From Corynespora cassiicola (Eukaryota; Ascomycota; Dothideomycetes; Pleosporales; Corynesporascaceae): 64,000 bases of DNA. How positions within the stretch are numbered: the first letter of the stretch is position 1; each line of letters begins with the position of its first letter. The position numbers were made by a program, and so were the translations under genes. The stretch covers positions 3,100,001-3,164,000 of the forward strand of contig JAEUWY010000005.1 of NCBI GenBank assembly GCA_022059125.1, given 5' to 3'. Positions 12,431 through 23,547 of the stretch are shown here, in pieces. The notes beneath the pieces were generated by a model. The model had not been told where the DNA came from. It did not search any database and saw nothing but the letters and a program-made list of their open reading frames with translations.

Positions 12431-14437
12431 TTAGGTGTTGCTGATGATGACTCTGGCGCCCTCCTTGCCGAGCACACCCCTCTCTTTTGCCTTTGGGCTC
12501 CGGTCCCGGCCCTTCTTGCGACTGAGGAAGCCGAGCATGCCTGAAGGCTTGTCTGCATCGGATTTCTGCACGAGCACAGAGCTCTGATTAGCCATATCGG
12601 ACCAGGAGCCGGTCTCATTGAGGACTACCTGTACTCCACCGCCCATGCTAGTACTACGCTGCGAGCCACGCTGGCGACTGTTCATCGGACGAGAAAACGA
12701 GGGCGGGGCGGGCTCGGAGCCGTCGGTAGGGAAATAGTCGGCACGCTCGCCGCGCTGCGAGGACGGTGAGCCAGTCGATGTCTGTCGCTGCTGGTTGAGG
12801 GCGGCCGTGGCTAGAGGCGGACTGCCATTGGGCGAGTGCGTGGTGGAGCGAGGGTTCGTGGTGGACCGCGTAGGTCGGAGATCGCCGTCCTGGGACGTCT
12901 TCGAGTTGGCGATGGGACGACCCCAAGGATCCTGAGGGGACGATGAGGAGGTGGGCGTGTGTTCGCTGTTGCTGTTGTTGCTTGCACGCGAGCCGCCCGT
13001 GGAGTCGACAGGGTCGGCCACGACGATGGCAGCGGGGCGGTGCTCGGCGACGGTCGTGTAGTTGAAAGGTTCAAAGAGGGTCTCAATCATCTTGTGGAGT
13101 TCCTCTGCACGAATCTCTTGTTCGGTAGCATCCTCCTTGAGCGCCTCTCGGGGCTTTTGACGACGGGCACGTGCCTCGAGCGGTGCCTCTTCCAAAAGCA
13201 GTTCCTCCAAATCATAGGTGGCATCAAAGTTTGTCTTATCGCTCGATGGCTTGAAGACGGGCTCGATCTCTTTGCATTCAAGAGCGTGGAAATCGATGGG
13301 GCGGAAGAAGGGGTTGTCTATGAAGGTGTCGAAGCCAATGGCTCCAATGCGCTTCTTCCTGTTCTTTTCCAACAACGAGCTGATTGCGTGCAGGCAAGGC
13401 ATGGACACGGGTGGACTCGTGACGGGGAAAGTCGGCTCACCCTTGGAAATCTTCTGGGCAAGGGAGTCGTGGCTGCTGGCTTCAAAGGGCCGCTGGAGGG
13501 GGGAGGGGGGTCAGTACAGAACAGTCGATGGCACGGGCTGGAGTCACATACCTTGTTGTATATGCACTCATAGAAGAGGACGCCCAGTGACCACCAATCG
13601 ACCTCGCACGAGTACCCTTTGCCTTCGTAGACCTCGGGGGCCAGGTAGGCCAGGGTGCCGGACTTGCTTGTCAGCGGCTTGTGTGGCGTAAAGTCGGAGG
13701 CGACGTTCTGCATGGGTCAGCAAGGGGTGCATGTAGTGACAAAGCGGGGGGGGCGAACAAAGTCTGCCAAGTGGACATGGCCGTCCGAGTCGAGCAAGAC
13801 GTTGTCGGGCTTGATGTCTCGGTGCACGATGCCCTGCTGGTGGATGTAGCGCACAGCACAACCAAGCTCCGCTATCCAAAAGCGGACGGCCTCCTCGGTG
13901 AAGGTCTTTCTCGAGATGTGAAAGCGTAGATCGCCGCCGTTCATCAGATCCACCACGATGTAGCTGCGGCGCGCGGGGGGGTCAGCGGTGCACGGCGACA
14001 TGGATGGGAGGCGGGGGTGTGTGCGGGCTTACAGGTATTCGATGTCCTGGAAACTATATCGCAAATTGCACAGAAAGGGGTGATTGAGATGCTCGAGCAT
14101 GCGTCGCTCGCGAATAATGTTGCGGACGCTCTCGGAGCGCACGACTAGAGGCAGGTCAGCATGGCTTGGGGGGTGGTGTTATGGGAGGAGGCAGGTGGGA
14201 CGGACCTTCATCCTTCCTGATGTACTTGAGGGCGAAGGTGAGCCCGGTGTCCTTGCGCTCGACGATGCGCACCTTCCCAAAGGCGCCCTTGCCGACGACG
14301 CGCAGCAGCCGGAAGTGGTTGAGGTTCACTGCGGCAGTCAGTTGGGTGTGTAGGGGGGAGGGGGGAGGGGGGAGGGGGGGATTGCGGAGCGCACCTTGGT
14401 CGGTGAAGACGACGGGCTTCCCGTTGCTCTGACCCAT
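12431..14437 (-). CDS. YANK (STK32)-type AGC Ser/Thr protein kinase
   Basis: Six exons on the minus strand (14395-14437, 14206-14328, 14033-14144, 13759-13963, 13552-13707, 12431-13492) join in frame to give 566 residues. The N-terminus MGQSNGKP fits N-myristoylation (Gly2), as in animal STK32 kinases. Kinase landmarks are GKGAFGKV at 27-34, the ATP-binding Lys49, HRDIKPDN at 140-147 with catalytic Asp142, and DFN at 160-162 in place of DFG. The DFN triplet is a YANK-family hallmark and supports the assignment over Ypk or PKA. An APE motif (LAPEVYEG) and the VDWWSLG segment follow. The C-terminal 250 residues are Ser/Thr/Pro-rich and probably disordered. The fourth intron begins GTTCGC, a weak donor, but the reading frame and family alignment require it. 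Substrates in fungi are not known. Confidence 0.93.
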
Positions 14438-14634
14438 TGTCGCTACAATGGCTGGTGGCCTCCCGGAGAAAAAAAAAAGCTGGCGGCCGTCACGGATGCA
14501 TCAGAGGGAGCGGCGGGATTCGAGGGCAGCGGCGCTCAGGTGGGCCTGGGTCGGGTGTTGTCGAGCGGTGGGAAGGAAGAGGGGAGGAGTGTTCAGGGTG
14601 CGGGGACAACAAAGGTCGGTCGGCGGTGGAGGAG

Positions 14635-14661
14635 CAGCAGCAGCAGCAGCAAGTCGGGGCG
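14635..14661. repeat. (CAG)n microsatellite
   Basis: About six AGC/CAG units in the presumed 5' leader of the YANK kinase. No protein frame can be supported here. Confidence 0.7.
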
Positions 14662-15203
14662 ACAGGCGGCGACAGGCGATAGGGCAGGCGCTAGAAGCAG
14701 CGGAGGCGAAGGGGGGCGGGATGGGAAGGGATGGGTGGGACGGAGCGGGAGTGGATGGGAGCAGCGGCCGTGTCGCCGTCGAGTGTCGAGTGACGGAGTG
14801 ACGGGCTGGCAGAGCGGCTGACGGCGAGAGAGCAGTAGGAGGAGGGGGAGGAGGAGGAGGAGGAGGCGAGGGGGGAGGGTCGGTCGGAGGAGGTAGCAGT
14901 TGGCTGGTAGAGGCGGTAGAGGCAGTAAAGGTAGGCGGTAGGCGGTAGGCGATAGTAGGTAGGGTGGATGGTAGACAGACGGTACTAGCGAGTTTGAAGG
15001 GCAGGGAGCGCCGTCGTGGGCGGTCCTGGGCGGCCCTGGAGCGGCCCTGGAGCGGCCCTGGAGCCATGGAGAGGCCCTAGAGCAGCCCTGGGCGTGCGCG
15101 CGCTGGGGCTCGGCGTGGGCAGGCCAGCAGCCCCGGCAGCCCCAGCAGGCCAGCCAGTGGCTCACGGCGCCAGCAGCACGCGTCCTCCGCCCAGCAGCAT
15201 CAA

Positions 15204-15300
15204 GCGTCTGCGTCTGCGTCTGCGTCTGCGTCTTGCGTCTTGCGGCCAGTCCAGCGTCCTGCGTGCTGGCTGCGTACGGGCTGCGTCCTGCGTCCTGCGT
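15204..15300. repeat. GCGTCT / GCGTCCT short tandem repeats
   Basis: Four or more GCGTCT units grade into GCGTCTT, and a second cluster of TGCGTCC units lies about 50 bases later. Non-coding simple repeat. Confidence 0.7.
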
Positions 15301-15507
15301 CCAAAGCCCCCAAAGGCCCGACAGGCGCCGCCGCCGCCAGACGCCCCCAAAAGTGCTCCACACGCCCACACACTCCCATGCCCACGCCCACCACCACCAC
15401 TCCCACGCCCGCTCCCACGCCGACGCTGCCCTTGATCCTCGCACGAGTGCTTCTTGGTTTTTTTTTTTTCTCCTCTCTCTCGCCCTCTCTGCCTCTGTCT
15501 CTGCCCC

Positions 15508-15552
15508 GGGCTTCTCCCTCTCCCTCTCCCTCTCCCTCTCCCTCTCCCCCCT
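15508..15552. repeat. (CTCCCT)n hexamer microsatellite
   Basis: About six perfect CTCCCT units form a pure polypyrimidine stretch on the plus strand. Such homopurine/homopyrimidine DNA can form triplex structures. The Arg/Glu repeat protein that can be read from the other strand is an artefact of the repeat. Confidence 0.85.
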
Positions 15553-15964
15553 GCCCGCACCCATGCCGCCCTCCTGCACGCAGCCATGGCCGCACGTGTC
15601 CGTATCGCGTCGCACACCGAAGGCACAGTCAGCGCCGGCCATGGATACGACGCTATTCACCTGTAGCTGTGCTAGCACGCCCCCATCCTGGCCGTCACGA
15701 GACGCCGGCGACATAACACTGATCACTGCTCGTCTCGCTCCCGTCTGATCTGCAGAATAAGCCTGCTCCTTTCGAAACACCAAAGCCGACAAGGGACTGG
15801 GGTTGACATTCTCACAGCGGCCCGCCCAGCGAACAATCTCCCTGGCCACCCGCCCACCAGCGCCACGCCGCCCGTCAACCCTACCTACCTACCCACCGAC
15901 CGACAGACCCAGCAACTGTCTTTTTTTTCCTCCTCTGTGGTGAGGCCCGCCGTCCTTCACCACT

Positions 15965-15992
15965 ACGTACCACCACCACCACCACCACCACG
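15965..15992. repeat. (CAC)n microsatellite
   Basis: About eight consecutive CAC/ACC units in non-coding DNA. Confidence 0.75.
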
Positions 15993-16919
15993 ACGCTCGT
16001 CCCGGCCGCCCGGCCTGCTCCTTTCTTTTCTCCTCGGCCTCGTGTCTCCCCGTCCAGGCGCCGCGCCCACGCTGGCACCGCGTGAGCCATGTGGCAGTGG
16101 AGCTGCGATAGCGTGCCGCATCTGCCTCCTTCTCGCTGCCCCTACACCCCCGGTCTCGGCCCGACGTCTTTCCACCGTAGAATGTTGACAGAAAGTTGAT
16201 GTCGGCTCGCCATTCCCTTTCGAAAAAGCATCGCTGAAACTTTGTCCGCTGGCTGTCCGGCCTGCCCACGGCCTGCCTACTGCCCGCTCCTCGCAACGGC
16301 GGTGAGGGCCTGCCAGGCCTGCCTCGGTCCACCCGCTCCGCCAGGCCACGCAAACTATGTTTGTCCCCCAGAGCGTCATGAACGGGCTCTAGACTCGACC
16401 AACCCAGCAGTAACTTTACCGCTTCCTGTGATGCCTTTGCCCTCGACGTCACTCTCACATGCACCCCGTGCTCTGGACAGCGGCAGATGGCGCCATGACG
16501 ACCACATTTTGCTTTGCTCTGCCCTCCCTCCTGCTTGCTTAACCTTCTCGAGACGCCTCTACTCCAGCCGTCCGTGTGCCCTGTGCCGTGTTATCTTTTT
16601 GCATCTCTCGCGCACGAATACCTGCTCCGCGAGCCAATGGGCTACACCGCCCCGCATGCCTACATTCAACACCCTCCCGCATGCGTCTCGTTTCGCTACC
16701 ACGTCGTCTTGCTTCTTCCTCGCATCGCCCAACGCCCAACGCCTACACTAACAAGCCACGGCCACCTCCGATGCACATCGCTTTATTTCCACCCGGAAGC
16801 CTGCCGCAAAACGCCTTCCGATTCAGATCCTGCCCACCGTGTACACTAGATCTTCTCTCAACAATTTGCACGAGAGCTTCGGCCCACGGCCACGGCATTT
16901 ACTGCTACTTTGTGTCAGT

Positions 16920-17010
16920 TGGTACTACTAGCACTACTGGCACTACTGGCACTACTGGCAGTGCTACCACTACTGCTGCTTTCTGCTGCTACCACTACTA
17001 CTATTACTCC
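16920..17010. repeat. (ACT)n-type imperfect trinucleotide repeat
   Basis: Imperfect ACT/GGCACT and CTGCTG units extend over about 90 bases of non-coding DNA. Confidence 0.7.
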
Positions 17011-19435
17011 CGCACCCTGACCGCCAGGGTTGCGCGCTTGACGCGCCATTGTTCCCGTCAGCGGGCAGCCACTGCAATCTTTTTTTTTTCCCCAGTCGGC
17101 CACCAAATCATTCTGCCGTCCTGCCGGTCCTTTGACGAGTCAGCCACCCTGCTGTGGCGTGAGGTATCCACTGCCATGTATCTCCCACGTTCCACGCGCA
17201 CTCAGGGTTCCCCGCACCACAAAAGCAATGGGTGCTTCCATGGGCAAAGGGGGGCAATTGGCTGTCGTCTCTCCATGTGCCGGATATAACGATGCTAGCC
17301 CACATGCGCAAGCCATTTTTCTCATCTCACCGCGCGCTGATCGCTGCCTTTCCCATGGTCGCGTTTCGAAGTTAACTCGTCCATGGCGCGCGTGTTGAAC
17401 GTCAGGAACCATTACCCCCATTTCGGCATCGGCACGCATGGCTGACAAGGTTATGTATGAAACAGCCCTGCAGAAGGCCATCGCCATTCGCACCACACGG
17501 CATGCGTGCCCTTGATATTAACTCACCAACTCAAACCCCCAGCGATCACCTCTTTCCTCGAGCCGCTGCCTCCGAACGTATCCATAAAACATCCGTTCAA
17601 ATCTCGATTCATTTGGCTCCAGCATGATTGTCCCAAGGTCCCTTTTTGGCCCCTCCCCCACACTCCTGCGTCTTGGTAGCCGTGCAATGCAGCCTACGCC
17701 TCCGGACTTCGGACTCGCAAACGAAGCCGTCGCGCCGTGACCATCGCAGTGCATCAACCGTCGTCTTCTTCACACGGCCACGCACGCCTATTATTAGATG
17801 GTCGGGATCGATATGAGATGGCGCCCTCCCCTCGCCTCGGCCTTGGCACCGGGCTGTCTTCGCACCACGCGAACGTAGATGGCGTCGACTTTGGTCGCTT
17901 AATTGCTCAAAACAAGCCCATGTCGGCAGCTCACCAACATCTGTTCTTCGTCCCAGAGCCAGCGTCCTCTGTTGGGAAGGCAAAGGCGAGCTCCTCCGGC
18001 GTGCCGTTTTCCATGGCCCTAATGCACGCACGCCACGGTTCCTTTTGGACAAGACGACGGACGGGCAGCAGCCTCACGATGGCGCCAAGTGCACCCAACC
18101 CCACCCAACATCCGGATCTCTTACCTGCAGGATCAAGCCATTACATGCCAACATCGGCGCTAGCGGCTAACTTCACAGCTCAAACCCGATGCGTCTGCCG
18201 CCAGCCCTACAGAGGCCGATTCGAACACATGGTTCATCGAAGAGCGATCCTTCAGCGTAACATGGTTTCCGACAGCGGCAGCAGCCCACGTTGCTGTCTG
18301 ACGTAAGAACCTAACCGGAGCCTACTCCTCATGTCCTTTTTTCCTCATGCGGGCTGCCTTGCTGTCCGCGTGTCTGCGTGCATAATCAGGCAGCACAACA
18401 TCGGAAAATGTCGAGCGCCAGGGTTCCAGAGTGCTTGTATCACGCTGGCTGACGCTGACCATTCGCTCACCTATGCCGTCGGTAACCTGCCGGAGAGCTG
18501 CCCGCCTGCCTCGGACCACAGGCCTCACAGACGCAATGTATAGTGTCGATAGATGGGCCATGCATACCCGCATTAGCCTTGCACATTCACAGCCCGCACG
18601 CATGCCGGCCTAACCCTCTTGGTACGTTCGATGCTGGCGACCCCTCCCCGTTCGATCCCCAGGAGGAAGTAGGTAGCCTCTCGAAATGGACATCATCGCT
18701 CGTAAGCGACCGGCCGACAGGCCCGCCAGCGCTACACCCAGCCTTCGGTCCTTCCACCCAGTCCATGGCTGCATGCTGACTATTCCAGAACACAGGCGTG
18801 GGCCCATTATCCTAGCCCAAAAGAAGGCCTCCCTGCGCCCTTCCCAACACGTCTGCCCAACCTGCGGTGCAAACCGACTCTACCTGGCCGGTACTCCCGC
18901 CTCGTATTGGCCTTCTGGAACGCTGCGGTGCGCCTTCTAGCGCCATCTTGGCTGTGCGCCTACATGGCTGTAGAAACCCGGCCTTCCAAGTCGAGACGCT
19001 TGGCGCCGTCCACGCCGTAGAAGCGCATCATGATTCCAGTTCCTTCGCGAGACAAGAAAAATAAAGGCATGCTTTCTCGTTTGTGCTTGCTTTCTTGGGG
19101 CTTGGATTGGTGGACATGCGGGTGAGTGGATTGGTGTCAGTGCCAAAGTCAAAGTCACTGTCAACGTCAGTGCCGACGGCATTACCACACGTAAACACAC
19201 AAGCCGGCATCCGTTCTCGACGTTTGTCCCACCTCGCACAATCCAGCCTTACCCCCCCACCCAAATCTTTGCTTTTCCCTGCCCTCCGCATTCCTTTCCC
19301 TAATCCCCCCAAGCCGCAAACAAGCTCGCAACTCTAATTCTTCCCCCCTCTGCATGGCCGGCCGGCCGGCATGCCGGTCGGCAAAAGAAAGAGTGGCCGC
19401 GAAGTTGCGATGAGCGGCGTAACCTTTGCATCCCC

Positions 19436-19470
19436 CCTCCCCTCGAGCGTCTTCTTCTTCTTCTTCTTTT
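19436..19470. repeat. (CTT)n microsatellite
   Basis: Six or more CTT units followed by a T-rich tail. A (GTCGCA)n stretch follows at about 19,551-19,578. Confidence 0.7.
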
Positions 19471-20047
19471 TCTGTTGCCCTTTATGGTTGCGGCGCTCTT
19501 CGTTGCTTCTTCGGGCCTGCCGGCTTGGGGCCCCGAGGATTAAGATGTCGTGCAGTCGCAGTCGCAGTCGCAGTCACAGCCCCCGTGGCATGTGCTGCAC
19601 GGCGCGGTCAGGCCAAGTCAGGTCAAGCGTCAGGGCGGCCGAGACTGTGTGTCTTGTTTTCTGATGGCGCGTCGTCACCGTCTTGTCTACCTGTCTTGGT
19701 TCAAGCGAAGGCGTCGCGTCCCGCCCTATTGGCACATGTTCTAGAAGGGAGGGGGGACGCGAAGAGGACGGAGATTTGGGTCCCGAGTCGCGGCGCCCGA
19801 GTGCGAATCGGAGGGTTCGCGGCATGTTGCAATGTTGGGGTGCTCGAGTGAGGCCATCATGGGTGGCATGGGTAAAATGGCAAGTGGTTGGTGGGTGTTT
19901 CTCCATGTCTCATGTCTCCCATCTGTATTCGTTGGAATCCCACTCCGTTCCGTCTTGGGGCATCCTTGTTTGACCTCGTGGTCGGTGCTGTCGGTGCGGT
20001 ACTGCCGGTATGGGCGTCCGAGGCCAGACGTGACGACACCACTTCAA

Positions 20048-20650
20048 CTAGTGCGCTTGTTTGCAAGAGAGATGGCTGTGGGCACAGCCGCTGCCGAGGT
20101 GGAAGTTGCGGCAGGGCCGCTTCTTGTTATCGGCTGTGAGGTCGTTGAATGCGTTCCACTCGGCCTTGTTGGGCGGGCACATGTACATGTCGAGGCGATG
20201 GACGTCCTTATTTATGGGGACCTTACCGGGGACGAAAGACGTTGGGCAATGCCACAGTCTTTATACCGAGCATCTTGAGTCCAGCGTCCATGGAACTGCC
20301 TTGGATGACGGTCGCCTCATCATACTCGGCACGTGAGAATCCCACAGCGAAGTGGGAAATGACACCAAGTTTGTCCTCGCCCATGTCAGCATCGGAAGCA
20401 GACTTGGGCAGGCTGTCTCGGTAGAGCCCAACGAGGTGGCACTCCCGCGGGGTTTCAAGGACGTGATATAGATGCTGGGAGACGGCCTCGCGGAGGGGAT
20501 TAGCAGCCTTCCTGCCACCCTTCTCCGCCTTTATGATATCTTCTGTGAACTGAGGTTGGGTGAGCGCAAGCTGCGCATGGTGGGCAAAGGATATATCAGA
20601 CTTAGCTTGTGGCTATGGCCGTCCACAAGCACAAGCACGCTATAGAGTTG
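20048..20650 (-). pseudogene. Relic of a CCCH zinc-finger (DUF7923-like) gene
   Basis: Three coding-like blocks lie in order on the minus strand but in different frames. Block 1 (about 20,650-20,606) reads VLVLVDGHSHK. Block 2 is open from 20,612 to a TAA at 20,223-20,225 in the next frame and contains GGRKAANPLREAV, HFAVGFSRAEYDE and LPNVFRP. Block 3 returns to the first frame with GKVPINKDVHRLDMYM, then a CCCH-finger-like CRNFHLGSGC...CKQAH, and stops at 20,048-20,050. The order matches a fungal family with a VDGD-type domain followed by CCCH fingers. Blocks 2 and 3 are offset by one base at a CCCC run (20,228-20,231), consistent with a single inserted C. Between HFAVGFSRA and LPNVF roughly a hundred family residues seem to be missing. 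No intron of workable size repairs either shift. An assembly error could explain the C run but not the deletion. Confidence 0.7.
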
Positions 20651-20954
20651 GGTGGAGCTTAAGAGTCATTGACTTTGTGCATACTTCGTAAGTATCTTGT
20701 TCACAACATCATTCCTTTTCGTGTGAGTTGGCCAACCACTAAGCATACACATCCCCTCACTCTCTCCATCTAGGATTCATTCTTCATCCTTTACAACCTT
20801 AGAAGTCATTTGCAGGATGGCTTTTTGAATGGGTTTACGTAGCTTACATGTCATATACGAGCGCCGCTTGAGGATGCCTGTAATGATGACATGTATTTTA
20901 CATTCTAAGATAACTTCTAAGATGACATCTACCTATAGTTGTCCAACTCTATTG
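20651..20954. other. Intergenic between zinc-finger relic and adenylating enzyme
   Basis: A+T-rich sequence in which I see no gene. It would contain the 3' flank of the adenylating enzyme and any remaining 5' part of the relic. A stop (TGA) closes the relic's frame just upstream of the VLVLVDG block. Confidence 0.4.
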
Positions 20955-22833
20955 CTAATGCATGCCTCCCCAATCCCACTCAAAGTCGCGTCGGGGTCCT
21001 GAGCCATAAGATATCTGCCACCTTTCTCGGTAAAGAACCGGAGCTAGCTCAGACTCTAGGTACTCCTCTCTCATCCTACGCTTTGCTAGTTTGCCATTTT
21101 CTGTCCGAGCTAGAGGCGCATCGACCAGTACTAAAATGGTGGGTAGTTTATAAAGAGGCAGTGACGCTTCCAAGTCCAGCCGAAGCTTCTCCAGTGCAAA
21201 CATATCGTTTTGTGAGTTGGGGTGAATCACTACTGAAACGCGCTGACCAAATTCCTCGTCGGGAACAGGAATCACTGCGCTTTCATGCACGTAAGAGAGT
21301 TCATTGACCTTCTCTTCCACTTCGGCAGCGCACAACTTCAGTCCCTTGAAGCGGACGTCTGTTCAAGGTCGTTAGCTGAAACCTTTTTTGAAGAATCACC
21401 ACATAGATGCGCTAGTATAACCTACAATCAAACCCTATTCGCCCCAACAGGTGTAACTTGCCCCCGTGTATGTCTACAGCATCTCCTGTTTTGAAGAATC
21501 CTTCAGAGTCAAGCGCCTGTCGGGTTCGCTCAGAGTCGTTGACATATCTATCAACAGTTAGATATCTTTCATTTGGTGCCCGTTGATCTACACACCCCAA
21601 AAACATGTATGGACTCTTTATACAAATCTGTCCATCCTCATCATATTTGATGGACACACCAGGCAGCAAACGCCCAACACATCGCTGACTTGTCGTTAGC
21701 TTTTATCTCATGAGGGCCGGAAAGAAACTTGCCTTGTCGGACGGCCGACTCCCCACATTGTGATATGTGAGCATGCCACCCAGCTCAGTGATTCCCCACA
21801 TGTTTACATATGATCCCCTCTGAAGATTCTGGTTCCAGTAACTAATTACCTTCTCGATGGCAGGTGTACCTCCGCTCATGAAAAGGCGAGCACTGTTCAG
21901 ACCAGTCTTTACAGCATCCATGCTGGGAGAGCCTTCCGTTGGAGTTGATGGTAGATCCTCAATCGCACGCATTATCGACATCCAGATCCGTGGCATTTCA
22001 TAGCACATGGTAACTCCCCCCTGTGCGATTCGATAGCACCACCAGGCTGGACTCATCTTGCTTTCGCAGAACTCGACTCGTGCCCCAGCAAGAATCATCC
22101 CAAGTGACCACCGTATTCCGCTCACCCAGTGGACTCCTCGAGAATGAAGAAAAACATCTTCGTGAGTCACTTTCAGAGCATCAATAGCAACTCGTGAAAG
22201 GTCATGTAGATACTTTCGAGAAAACAAGGCCCCTTTGGGTGGCCCTGACGTTCCTGACGTGAACAAGATCAGGGATGGTGCGTCAAGCGAGGGCGACCAG
22301 GCTGAATCAAACTCTAGCTCGACGGCTGTTGGGCTGTTGGCCGGCAGTTCTTCCCCGCGCAAGCACACAATCTGCACACTCGGTGTGGACTCTTGGTCGT
22401 CTGGGGTTGAAAGGAGGATCGGCACTGGGTCCACGAGCTTGCGCCGCTTTTGATCGCACACAACAACCTTCGACCCGCTCTGAGAGACGTAATAGGCGAC
22501 TTCCTTGGGTACCAACTTCGTCGACAATGGGACAAGACCTGCACCGAGCGAAAGGATTGCTAGAGATGCTACCACAAACTCGTAGCTCGGAGGAAGAACC
22601 GTTGCAATGAAGAGCTCTTCGCCTTCTCGGACGCCATGCAACTTCTCCGGGTTTATTTCCCGGAGGAGTTTGCTTCGATATCTGCAGATGTCTGTGATCA
22701 AGTCTGTGATTGTAGCCTTGACCCCGGTTTCGTGGTCAACCACTATGAGATGGTCGGGCTGGAGACGACGTGATAGATGCTCAAGGCCTTGTAGATAGGG
22801 GTCTTGGGGTAGTTTGTGATTGGCGGTTGTCAT
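20955..22833 (-). CDS. Free-standing acyl-adenylating enzyme (acyl-CoA synthetase-like)
   Basis: Three exons (21733-22833, 21426-21684, 20955-21358) give 587 residues of an ANL-superfamily enzyme that activates a carboxylic acid as its AMP ester, usually for transfer to CoA or a carrier. Core motifs are present: FTSGTSGPPKG at 191-201, YVNMWGITE at 342-350, KTGD at 432-435, GRIGFDYVRFKGLKL at about 448-462, and the C-terminal catalytic Lys543 in ENGKLAKRR. No carrier or reductase domain follows and there is no peroxisomal SKL-type ending. Intron 1 (21685-21732) starts GCAAGT, a GC-AG intron, and the join restores KRCVGRLLPG. The gene is divergent from an MFS transporter, with 714 bases between the two starts, and lies in an A+T-rich block with a PLP enzyme, which suggests a small biosynthetic cluster. 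The substrate cannot be read from the sequence. Confidence 0.93.
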
Positions 22834-23203
22834 TTCGAGTGTATAAGGTGAACAATGATTTTACAAAACTTCGACAGAGGGATAAGAACAGGAGTCCTTT
22901 GCAGCCTAACCTTTTAATTATCTCGTAGATGCAAGGGCCGAATTTGCCACTTGGAGTGCCAAGTATCACTCGCGCACGCCATGAAACCGACTCATTTGCA
23001 CTGGATCCAAGAGGTTTCGCTGGCAGTATCTTTGGATGGGCTAGAATTGAAGGAGGCCCGAACATCCCTGATCGATAACTCGTTTGTTTTAGTAATATCG
23101 TCCCGGAGATACCTAGAGTTTATTCCGCCCATGATCACGCGACGATCTGTCCAGAATCTTTAGGCGTATTCGCTCTAGATAGGCGGTCAGGTCGGAATAG
23201 GGA

Positions 23204-23227
23204 CACAGGCCTTTAACGGGCCTTGTG
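23204..23227. promoter_or_regulatory. Imperfect palindrome, candidate regulator site
   Basis: The arms CACAGGCC and GGCCTTGTG flank a TTTAACG-type centre, with one unpaired base. The core resembles the second palindrome about 100 bases away (GGCC...TTAACGGGCC against GGCC...GTAACGG). It lies between divergent cluster genes. Confidence 0.45.
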
Positions 23228-23300
23228 CAAACATTGGCAATTGTTGCACTAGCGATTAGTGGATACGGGGATTTGTAAAATCTCCTGCCGCATAGAAGAG

Positions 23301-23321
23301 ATCGGCCCGTAACGGACCGAT
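23301..23321. promoter_or_regulatory. Near-perfect 21-bp palindrome, candidate Zn2Cys6 site
   Basis: The half-sites ATCGGCCCGT and ACGGACCGAT flank a central A, with nine of ten base pairs symmetric. The CGG...CCG inverted arrangement is typical of fungal Zn2Cys6 binding sites. It sits about 470 bases from the adenylating enzyme start and about 230 from the MFS start, so it could serve both. Confidence 0.55.
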
Positions 23322-23547
23322 GTGATCAAAGGAGTAACCCCAACCCGATGTGTCGATATCCGTTGATTTTGGGAATGACTTAGAAGATCCATAGCCACAC
23401 GTTTATTTGTCTTCCCTCGTTCATGAACAGATCTTCTGATGCATTCTTGAAGGCACCGTATTGCTCTCTATTTTATTTTATTCCTACCCACATTCATCAA
23501 CTCCTCTCAAGCACATTCGTAACTCATCTTTTGCTGAGCCCGTAAAA

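Larger units (their letters stand above)
14438..20047. other. Gene-poor, microsatellite-rich region
   Basis: About 5.6 kb with no supportable gene. Directly upstream of the kinase, on its coding strand, is a C/T-rich leader or promoter. The rest holds CAG, CTCCCT, GCGTCT, CAC, ACT and CTT repeats. Open frames of 100-400 codons on both strands across 14.5-15.9 kb are products of repeats and GC bias: they overlap each other in several frames and read as simple Arg/Glu or Pro/Ser strings. A long non-coding transcript is possible but nothing shows it. Confidence 0.4.
22834..23547. other. Bidirectional promoter of adenylating enzyme and MFS transporter
   Basis: No coding sequence seen. The stretch separates the two divergent starts and carries two GC-rich palindromes (listed separately) in otherwise A+T-rich DNA. 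They could be sites for a Zn2Cys6 regulator, but no such regulator gene is visible in the window. Confidence 0.5.

Noticed and set aside
14593..15849. 418-codon minus-strand open frame upstream of the YANK kinase
   Set aside because: Its sequence is made of Arg/Glu, Thr/Gln and Leu runs produced by the (CTCCCT)n, (GCGTCT)n and CAG repeats, and equally long frames overlap it on the other strand.
17737..18306. 189-codon plus-strand open frame in the gene-poor zone
   Set aside because: No motif, no homologous wording, no splice partners, and overlapping frames of similar length exist.
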